A DNA stretch of 57,214 bases, from the NCBI GenBank assembly GCA_012837865.1, contig DUQJ01000157.1, positions 1 to 57,214 on the forward strand, given 5' to 3'. A program made the translations under genes and the position numbers. Source of the DNA: Clostridiales bacterium. GTDB taxonomy: Bacteria > Bacillota > Clostridia > Lachnospirales > Lachnospiraceae. Below the pieces are notes generated by a model, which had not been told where the DNA came from, did no database searches, and saw nothing but the letters and a program-made list of their open reading frames with translations. Each line of letters opens with the position of its first letter. Positions within the stretch are counted from its first letter, which is position 1. Of the stretch, positions 49,739 through 57,214 are shown one piece after another.

Positions 49739-51568
49739 CTAACGTTCTTGAGATTTTGGATCGATAGCATCTCTTAAACCATCACCCGTTAAATTTATAC
49801 AAATAACACATATTCCTAATATTATTGATGCAAATACCCATCTCCACCAATAATTTTGAATTACAGTGCTGTTTTTACTTCCGAATAACATATTACCCCA
49901 TGTTGGTTGTGGAGCCTGAACACCAAATCCAAGGTAAGATAATGTTGCTTCTATTAGCATACATGTAGCAAAATCAAGAGTTGCCGATACTATAATAATA
50001 GAAATAACATTTGGAAGAACATGCTTAAATACTATACTCATTTGTTTTACTCCAATAGCTCTAGCTGCAGTTACAAATTCTTTTTCTCTTTCTGCTAAAA
50101 CCTGGGCTCTTATGAGTCTTGACAAGCCTGGCCACTGCAATAGTCCTAAGATAACCATTATGAGCATTATGCGTTGATTAGAAGTCATATTGTTTCCTAT
50201 TAATGCTGATAGAATCATTGCAAATGGTAGGAATGGCAATGAGGATATTATCTCAACTATTCTCTGTAGTATAATGTCTACTTTCCCACCAAAAAAACCT
50301 GAAATAGAACCAATTATAACGCCAACTATAGTAGATATTATTACTGCTATTGCACCAATAGTCATAGACATCTTTCCACCATTTAATAATCTATTAAAAA
50401 TATCTCTACCTAAATCATCTGATCCTAGTAAATATCCTTTTAAGCCCCATGTTACTATATTATTATCTTCTGTTATTGCGTAGTTTTGATAAAAACCAGA
50501 ATATAGAGCTTTAACATTTTTGTCTTTTAAAGATTTTGGAACTGCAGATTGTCCATAATGATTATCACCCCATGAATAGATTTTTCCATCTTCTGTTTTT
50601 GCAGTATAGTGGAATCTTCCAGCGTTAAGTTCTACTATCTTGCTATCAGTTTTTGGTATAGAGTCCTCACCTTTTTCCGAAATATTACCCCATATATATA
50701 CTTGTCCCTTATCATTTAAGGCTGCTATTGTAGCTGCAGTAGCTGACAGATCAACTACTTTCCCCATATTCTCGGGAATTTTTGTATAACTACCTTTTTG
50801 CTTTCCTAAATAAACAACTTCATTATCTAGAGTCAGGCCTAAAACCGCATCCGATGAAACTGCTACTTTTGCTATTTGTCCTTGATGTTCATGGTTATGT
50901 GAATAGTCATTAATACTATCATTTCCAAAGAAATAAGTATAGCCATCTGATGTTACAACTACAGAGGATTGATATCCTGCAACAACATCAATTATATTAT
51001 CTTTACTAATAAGTTCATCCGGAATTCTTGATTGCTGAAGTCTATTACTTCCCCAACCAAAAACCTTACCCATATCATTTATAGCTATAACATGGTCATA
51101 TCCAGCAGCTATTTTAACAACCTTACCCATTCCAGAGGGTATTTTAGTCATATCAATTGTTTTGCTGTATTTTGGTTTCCCCCATACATGCACTTTACCT
51201 TCTTCATCAATACCAACGCTAAATGTTGATCCAACAGAAATCTCTTTAAGCTTACCTTCTAATTCCTTAGGATACTTCATTAAATCGTAGCCTGGACCTA
51301 TATTTTGTTGGCTTGTTTCTGAAAATGATAAGTCTAGTGGATTGAAAAACGGTCCAATTATAACCACAGCGAATATAATAATAAATGTTAGTAAGCCACC
51401 CATTGCTAATTTATTACTTAAAAAGTTTTTAACAACAGTCCTGAGTGGACTTTGCATTTGTTCTTCTTCAAGCAATGATAGTTTCTCTTTACCTGCGAAT
51501 AGTTTAATAAGTAAAAGGCCTAAGAATGATCTTTTCTTATTCTGATTATGTTTTTTTTCATTATTCAT
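49739..51568 (-). CDS. oppC: Oligopeptide ABC transporter permease (OppC-like) with inserted RCC1 beta-propeller
   Basis: TM1, seven RCC1-like repeats, then LGSDDLGRDIFNRLLNGGKMSMTIG and canonical permease domain. Confidence 0.92.
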   Translation of the reverse strand: MNNEKKHNQNKKRSFLGLLLIKLFAGKEKLSLLEEEQMQSPLRTVVKNFLSNKLAMGGLLTFIIIFAVVIIGPFFNPLDLSFSETSQQNIGPGYDLMKYPKELEGKLKEISVGSTFSVGIDEEGKVHVWGKPKYSKTIDMTKIPSGMGKVVKIAAGYDHVIAINDMGKVFGWGSNRLQQSRIPDELISKDNIIDVVAGYQSSVVVTSDGYTYFFGNDSINDYSHNHEHQGQIAKVAVSSDAVLGLTLDNEVVYLGKQKGSYTKIPENMGKVVDLSATAATIAALNDKGQVYIWGNISEKGEDSIPKTDSKIVELNAGRFHYTAKTEDGKIYSWGDNHYGQSAVPKSLKDKNVKALYSGFYQNYAITEDNNIVTWGLKGYLLGSDDLGRDIFNRLLNGGKMSMTIGAIAVIISTIVGVIIGSISGFFGGKVDIILQRIVEIISSLPFLPFAMILSALIGNNMTSNQRIMLIMVILGLLQWPGLSRLIRAQVLAEREKEFVTAARAIGVKQMSIVFKHVLPNVISIIIVSATLDFATCMLIEATLSYLGFGVQAPQPTWGNMLFGSKNSTVIQNYWWRWVFASIILGICVICINLTGDGLRDAIDPKSQER

Positions 51569-51579
51569 TCCGTAACCTC

Positions 51580-52566
51580 CTAATTACTTACTCTAATACG
51601 TGGGTCAACTAGTCCATAACTTAAGTCTATTATCAAGTTTCCTACTAATGCTAAAATCATATAAAACATTTGAAGTGCCAGTGCTATATTATAATCTTGG
51701 TTCGTCAATGAATCTATATAAAATTTTCCCATTCCATTTATATTAAATATACTCTCTACTACGAGTGACCCAGAAAAGACCTGCATAAACCAACCTATAA
51801 TTAATGTAATTACAGGAAGCAATGCATTTCTCCAAGCATGTGAGTATATAACTACTTTCTCCTTTAAACCTTTTGCTCTTGCAGTTCTTATATAATCCAT
51901 TCCTAGTGAATCTATCATCGCAGCTCTTACATATCTCGTCATTCCACCTAATGATCCTATTGTCATAACCATTAAAGGTAGTGCAAGATAATAAAGCCTA
52001 TCAAAAAACATTTCAATTGGCGTGCCAGAAAAGTTAGGTGTGTTCATGCCACTTACAGGAAATATATTTAGTTTAACAGCAAATATAAAAATAAATAATA
52101 AGGCTATAATAAATTCAGGAATACTATATCCAACTATAGTTAGTACTTGTACTGAATTGTCAAAATGCGAATTCTTTTTGACCGCACACAAAATTCCTAG
52201 CGGTATTGTAATAAGTAAAGCTATTGAAATTGCAAATATATTAATAAAAATTGTTTGTTTCATTGGAGTAACTATTAATTTTGATACATCCTCTTTATAA
52301 ATCTGTGATTTCCCCAAATCACCTTTTAATATTCCGCTTATCCATTTACCATATCTTACAATCATAGGATCATCTAAACCCATCCTTTTTCTTGCTTCTT
52401 CATATCTTCGTTGATATTCCTCTGGCTCAACTTTAAGTTTAATGGATTCTACTTCCATTCTGGCTGGATCCCCTGGAATCAAATTATATAAAAAGAACAT
52501 GATAAATGACATTATAAAAAACACAAAAACCATATACATAATTCTCTTTAAAATATATTTTGTCAT
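51580..52566 (-). CDS. oppB: Oligopeptide ABC transporter permease (OppB-like)
   Basis: MTKYILKRIMYMVFVFFIMSFIMFFLYNLIPGDPAR..., YVRAAMIDSLGMDYIRTARAKGL. Confidence 0.95.
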   Translation of the reverse strand: MTKYILKRIMYMVFVFFIMSFIMFFLYNLIPGDPARMEVESIKLKVEPEEYQRRYEEARKRMGLDDPMIVRYGKWISGILKGDLGKSQIYKEDVSKLIVTPMKQTIFINIFAISIALLITIPLGILCAVKKNSHFDNSVQVLTIVGYSIPEFIIALLFIFIFAVKLNIFPVSGMNTPNFSGTPIEMFFDRLYYLALPLMVMTIGSLGGMTRYVRAAMIDSLGMDYIRTARAKGLKEKVVIYSHAWRNALLPVITLIIGWFMQVFSGSLVVESIFNINGMGKFYIDSLTNQDYNIALALQMFYMILALVGNLIIDLSYGLVDPRIRVSN

Positions 52567-52657
52567 TTCTGTACCTACCTTCTACCTAATTTAAAGATAA
52601 TATTAGTATTGTAAACTTTTTCATTAAATAAACATAAAACATATTATAATAAAGAAA

Positions 52658-52686
52658 AAAATAGGGTATTATGCATACCCTATTTT
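52658..52686. terminator. Terminator between oppA-like gene and oppB (possible partial attenuation)
   Basis: 12-bp arms aaaatagggtat/ataccctatttt. Confidence 0.8.
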
Positions 52687-52709
52687 CTATTTATATATTA
52701 AACAGAATA

Positions 52710-54548
52710 TTATTCTTCTATATATGCATAAAGAATCGCTTGTGTCATATCCCAAAGTGCATTTCCGTTATATTCTTTTAATTTATCTGCAAAGAAGTCA
52801 TGATATATATTTGAATATAGTGGTAGGTCCGGCAATATTTCATTCCATCTTATAACAAAGTCAACAAAGCCTTTTTTATACAAATCCTTTTCAGAAGCAT
52901 CTGCTTTAACCATATCTTTAGCGAGTTTCTCTAATTGCTCGTCAAGAATAAAGTTAGTGTTATAACCCTGTTCTACCATCTTAGGATCGGTTGTATATGT
53001 GTTAGCAAGGTCATATCTTGGTGTAAAACCAGTTGCTAGGTTAAACATTCCGTAAAGTGGAACTCCGTATTTAGGATCTTCAGAACCATCACGATATAGA
53101 TAGTTTAGCATTTCTGTAAATGACATAATCGTTTGATTGATTTTCATTCCTACTTTAGTAACGTCTGGATTCTCTTGAAGTTTAACAACTAAAAGTTCGG
53201 AAACCGGATTTGCTTCAGATGATGCCCATTCTATTATTAGTGGCATAAATGTACCATCGTCTACTTTTTTATGGCGAATACCTGATGTATAGTCACCACC
53301 ATTTTCATCATAAATCCAACCACCATCAACTAATAGTTTTGTTGCTTCTTCTAAACTGTAAGAATATACATCTAGTTTCGCATCTAGTTCATCTCTAGAA
53401 TCTTTATACATCCACATAGATACTCCATAAGGTCCATTAACTACTGAACCGTGGCCACCCGTGAAGGCTCTTGCAAATTCATTTCTATCTAATAAATGGG
53501 CCATCGCTTGACGAACTTCGATAAATTGAGTTGGACCAAAGTCACAAGCAAATTGCAACTTACCATAGCCTGCTCGTTCATATGCGTTAAAATTAAAGCC
53601 TCCTAAGTCTACTAAATCTAAACCTGCATTAATCTCATCACCTGAAGCCATTTGAAGTAACATGTCAACTGAACCAGTTTTTAATTCATCAAATGATGTT
53701 TCATTAGTAACTCTTTTATAAATAAGTGTTTCTATGCTTGGTTTTTGACCTTCATAATTGCCTTTGTAGTTTTTATTAACCTTTAAAATAGCAGTTTTTG
53801 AAGCTTCATCATAGCTTTCAATATTATAAGGACCACTTGTCATTTGTGGTACTGCTTTTCTTGTTTTATTTATTTTATCTTCAAATGCTTCTTTAGTAAA
53901 GTTTTCTGATAAGTAAGCCCCCGCTCCATCATCTTTTATAGTAACTGATTCGTCTGTCCAAAATCTAAGATTAAGTGGGCTTGAAGATACCATAGGTAAT
54001 TCATAGTAGTATGGAAGGCTTTCAGCTGCAATTGTTAATGAGAATTCATAATCTCCTAATAATCTAACGCCAGAAAATTCTTTTACACCCTCTTGAGCAT
54101 AATCTTTCCATCCTTCAAGATAATAATGAGCATCATTTTCAGCACCCATGTCACCAATAACTTTTGAATTCCAGAATAGAACTTCTGCAACATAATCTTT
54201 AGCTGTAATTTTTGTTTTTGCTTCATCATTATATGTTAAACCTTTGTTAATAGTAAATGTGTATGTCTTTGTACCATCTTCATTCAAAACAGCTTCATGT
54301 TTTTGTAGAACAGTTTTATCAAAAACATATTCGCCACCTGATGTCATGTCAACTGTTCCATGACCCATAATTAACTTATATATATTATAATCGGCAGCGT
54401 TATTTTGGAAATATGGCACCCAATCACCTGATAATTCGGTAGTGTCACCTAAAATAAGTTCACCTTGAACTTTTCGTTTTTTTCCACATCCAGTTAAAGA
54501 TAACAAGATTACTGAAAGTAGAGCTAATGACAATAAACTTCTTTTCAT
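52710..54548 (-). CDS. oppA: Oligopeptide-binding lipoprotein (OppA family)
   Basis: Lipobox LLSLTGCG; SBP_bac_5 features (YTFTINKGLTYNDEAKTKITAKDYVAEVLFW). Confidence 0.92.
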   Translation of the reverse strand: MKRSLLSLALLSVILLSLTGCGKKRKVQGELILGDTTELSGDWVPYFQNNAADYNIYKLIMGHGTVDMTSGGEYVFDKTVLQKHEAVLNEDGTKTYTFTINKGLTYNDEAKTKITAKDYVAEVLFWNSKVIGDMGAENDAHYYLEGWKDYAQEGVKEFSGVRLLGDYEFSLTIAAESLPYYYELPMVSSSPLNLRFWTDESVTIKDDGAGAYLSENFTKEAFEDKINKTRKAVPQMTSGPYNIESYDEASKTAILKVNKNYKGNYEGQKPSIETLIYKRVTNETSFDELKTGSVDMLLQMASGDEINAGLDLVDLGGFNFNAYERAGYGKLQFACDFGPTQFIEVRQAMAHLLDRNEFARAFTGGHGSVVNGPYGVSMWMYKDSRDELDAKLDVYSYSLEEATKLLVDGGWIYDENGGDYTSGIRHKKVDDGTFMPLIIEWASSEANPVSELLVVKLQENPDVTKVGMKINQTIMSFTEMLNYLYRDGSEDPKYGVPLYGMFNLATGFTPRYDLANTYTTDPKMVEQGYNTNFILDEQLEKLAKDMVKADASEKDLYKKGFVDFVIRWNEILPDLPLYSNIYHDFFADKLKEYNGNALWDMTQAILYAYIEE

Positions 54549-54677
54549 AAAAGATCCTCCTTTTAAATATTAATTTATATTGTTTACTATGTTCTATATT
54601 AGAGAATTTATCCTTATATATTAGCACTTTAACAATTACATTGCTTTAAACTTGTAATGCAATGTTCTTTGATTAAA

Positions 54678-54716
54678 AATGTTTTCAAGCTCAAGTATAT
54701 CAAGCATGAAAACATT
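54678..54716 (-). promoter_or_regulatory. Hairpin in oppA 5' leader
   Basis: aatgttttcaagct/agcatgaaaacatt, 13 of 14 paired; a second 7-bp hairpin (acattgc/gcaatgt) at 54638-54665. Confidence 0.55.
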
Positions 54717-54767
54717 CTTATTTTTAACCATATAAATTAATTTTTGTTTCATGTATTTTGTCTTTTA

Positions 54768-54796
54768 AGTATATAATGTTTCATGTTTATTGTCAA
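54768..54796 (-). promoter_or_regulatory. SigA promoter of oppA operon
   Basis: Minus strand TTGACA-N17-TATACT. Confidence 0.7.
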
Positions 54797-54838
54797 GATA
54801 AACTATAATTCGACACCATCCAAATAATGTAAATGGTT

Positions 54839-56821
54839 CTATGCTAATTCTTTTACTTTTTTTACAACATTTTCTACAGTAAAACCAAACTGTTCAAATA
54901 GGATTTCCGCTGGTGCTGATGCTCCAAATCCTTCCATACATATCGTATCTCCATCTAAACCTACATATTTGCCCCAACCAAAGCTAGAAGCTGCTTCGAT
55001 AGCTAATCTTGCTTTAATATTTTTTGGTAATACAGAATCTTTATATTCATTTGATTGCATTTCAAATACATCCCTTGATGGCATGCTTACAACTCTTACA
55101 TCAATATTATCCTTAATAAGAATCTTCTGTGCCTCAATTGCTAATTGTACTTCTGATCCTGTTGCAATTATTATTGCATCTGCAGTTCCTTTTTTAGAGT
55201 CTGATATAACATATCCTCCCTTTAAAGCCTCCTTAGAAGACCCTTCTAATTGAGGTAAGTTCTGCCTTGTTAAAACTAATGCAGTTGGAATAGACTTTGA
55301 AGTAATTGCATAGTACCAAGCTGCAGCACATTCTTTTGAATCTGCTGGTCTATATACTGTAAAGTTAGGCATTGCACGAAGCATCGCTAATTGCTCTATT
55401 GGTTCATGTGTTGGTCCGTCTTCACCAACTCCTATACTATCATGTGTTAAAACATATATTAAAGGTACGCCCATCAGTGCAGATAGTCTAGCCATTGGTT
55501 TAAAATAATCACTAAACACAAAGAATGTAGATACATATGGTCTTAATCCACCATGAAGTATAAGTCCATTTCCAATACCCGCCATTGCTAATTCTCTAAC
55601 TCCGAAGTGTAGGTTTCTGCCTAAATAATTTTCCTTAGAAAAATCTCCTTCACCATTCATATATGTTTTAGTTGATGGTGCAAGGTCTGCTGATCCTCCT
55701 ATTAAATTAGGTACAAATGATTTAATTTTATTAATAATCTGACCTGAAACATTCCTTGTAGCTTCTGCCTTATCTGGAAACGACCAAAAATCTTCATCAT
55801 TTAAAAGATCCTTTTTAAGCTCTAAACTATGGTATTCATCCCAAACTTCTTTCATTTCCGGATACTTTGAAGAATACTTGTTAAATAAAACATTCCACTC
55901 TTCCTCTGTTTTAGCTTTTTCATCTATAATTGATTGATAATGATTATATACTTCTTCAGGTATATGGAAAGGCTCTAAATGTGGCCATAATAATTTTTCT
56001 CTTGTTTTAATTATATTCTCTTCACCTAAAGGTTCTCCATGTGCACTTGCTAAACCTTCTTTTGGACTACCATGTCCAATATTTGTATTCACTATGATTA
56101 ATGATGGTTTTGTTTTTTCTGCTTTTGCTTCTTCAATAGCTTTGCCAATAGCTTTTAAATCTGTTCCATCCTTAACCTCAACTGTATGGAAGTTATATGC
56201 CTGGAATCTTTTCTCTACATCTTCTGTAAATGCAAGTTCTGTACTTCCCTCTATAGTAATGTTATTAGAATCATAGAATACTATTAATTTATTTAGTTCA
56301 AGGGTACCCGCTAAAGAAAATGCCTCTGATGATATTCCTTCCATCATACATCCATCTCCACCTAATGCATAAGTATAGTGGTCAACAATTGGAAAGCCTT
56401 CTTTATTAAATTTAGCTGCTAAATGTTCTTCTGCCATAGCCATTCCAACTGCCATAGCCATTCCTGCACCTAATGGGCCAGTTGTTGCCTCAACACCTAT
56501 AGTATGTCCATACTCTGGATGTCCCGGTGTTAGTGATCCATCTTGTCTAAATTCTTTAAGATCATTTATTGTTAATCCATATCCAAATAAATGTAATAAA
56601 GAATATAAAAGTGTTGAACCGTGTCCCCCAGATAATACAAACCTGTCCCTATTCTTCCAGTCAGGGTTCTTTGGATTATGGTTCATATGGTTACTCCAAA
56701 GTTCATAGGCCATTGGAGCTGCACCAAGTGGTAGGCCCGGATGTCCTGAATTTGCCTTTTGTACTGAGTCTGCAGATAATAGTCTTATGGCATTCACAGC
56801 CATGTTTTCGATATTGTTCAT
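54839..56821 (-). CDS. tkt: Transketolase
   Basis: [69 protein letters not shown]. Confidence 0.97.
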   Translation of the reverse strand: MNNIENMAVNAIRLLSADSVQKANSGHPGLPLGAAPMAYELWSNHMNHNPKNPDWKNRDRFVLSGGHGSTLLYSLLHLFGYGLTINDLKEFRQDGSLTPGHPEYGHTIGVEATTGPLGAGMAMAVGMAMAEEHLAAKFNKEGFPIVDHYTYALGGDGCMMEGISSEAFSLAGTLELNKLIVFYDSNNITIEGSTELAFTEDVEKRFQAYNFHTVEVKDGTDLKAIGKAIEEAKAEKTKPSLIIVNTNIGHGSPKEGLASAHGEPLGEENIIKTREKLLWPHLEPFHIPEEVYNHYQSIIDEKAKTEEEWNVLFNKYSSKYPEMKEVWDEYHSLELKKDLLNDEDFWSFPDKAEATRNVSGQIINKIKSFVPNLIGGSADLAPSTKTYMNGEGDFSKENYLGRNLHFGVRELAMAGIGNGLILHGGLRPYVSTFFVFSDYFKPMARLSALMGVPLIYVLTHDSIGVGEDGPTHEPIEQLAMLRAMPNFTVYRPADSKECAAAWYYAITSKSIPTALVLTRQNLPQLEGSSKEALKGGYVISDSKKGTADAIIIATGSEVQLAIEAQKILIKDNIDVRVVSMPSRDVFEMQSNEYKDSVLPKNIKARLAIEAASSFGWGKYVGLDGDTICMEGFGASAPAEILFEQFGFTVENVVKKVKELA

Positions 56822-56889
56822 TTTGTTCCTCCTTGTAATGTTAGATTAATACATTATATATTAGTAAAGATTAAAAATCAATGTTTATC

Positions 56890-56914
56890 AAAAAAAAGAG
56901 ACCTTAATGGTCTT
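56890..56914 (-). terminator. Terminator downstream of tRNA cluster
   Basis: Minus strand AGACC-ATTAA-GGTCT followed by CTTTTTTTT. Confidence 0.8.
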
Positions 56915-56976
56915 CTTAATTTATCCTATTATATATATTTGCTTTCTAATTATAATATTCTCATAAAAGAAATAAA

Positions 56977-57049
56977 TGAGATATCGGGGACTCGAACCCC
57001 GGACAACTTGATTAAAAGTCAAGTGCTCTACCACCTGAGCTAATATCCC
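56977..57049 (-). tRNA. tRNA-Lys(TTT)
   Basis: GGGATAT...CTTGA-CTTTTAA-TCAAG...GGTTCGAGTCC...ATATCTCA; cloverleaf fits, CCA not encoded. Confidence 0.97.
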
Positions 57050-57058
57050 ATATAAAAA

Positions 57059-57131
<73 letters not shown>

Positions 57132-57159
57132 AACTAAAAGTATATACACAATAAAAAAT

Positions 57160-57214
57160 TGCGGGGATAGGATTTGAACCTATGACCTTCGGGTTATGAG
57201 CCCGACGAGCTTCC
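57160..57214 (-). tRNA. tRNA-Met(CAT), 5' part truncated by window edge
   Basis: TCGGG-CTCATAA-CCCGA anticodon arm, GGTTCAAATCC T arm, ...CCCCGCA 3' end. Confidence 0.92.

Overview
57.2 kb of low-GC, gene-dense chromosomal DNA from a spore-forming, flagellated Gram-positive bacterium. The gene content suggests Clostridia, probably Lachnospirales-like (inference). The window holds dnaX-ybaB-recR, sporulation genes (yyaC, spoIIQ-like, spoIID, bofA), niaR with a PTS_EIIC_2-type membrane protein, mtnN, murG, glpK, a rhomboid protease, and a complete Gram-positive Tad/Flp-type pilus locus (about 19.1-29.6 kb). It also holds a flagellin/FliS/FliK-like operon, metG, a LiaF/DUF4097 pair, an S1-domain protein, a heterodimeric ABC exporter, an oligopeptide ABC transporter, transketolase, and three tRNAs (Lys, Phe, partial Met). 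I saw no CRISPR array, transposon, prophage or rRNA. The most notable observations are: (1) a 24-codon leader ORF plus terminator/antiterminator between a consensus promoter and the heterodimeric ABC exporter, resembling the bmrB-bmrCD attenuator; (2) an OppC permease with a complete seven-repeat RCC1 beta-propeller inserted in its first extracytoplasmic loop, next to an OppF ATPase with a ~190-aa coiled-coil insertion; (3) an A10 slippage site in dnaX where both shifted frames terminate quickly, giving a gamma-sized product; (4) a structured leader upstream of metG; (5) a degenerate MPN/JAB-like domain fused to LysM. All calls come from reading the sequence and supplied ORFs; no database search was run.
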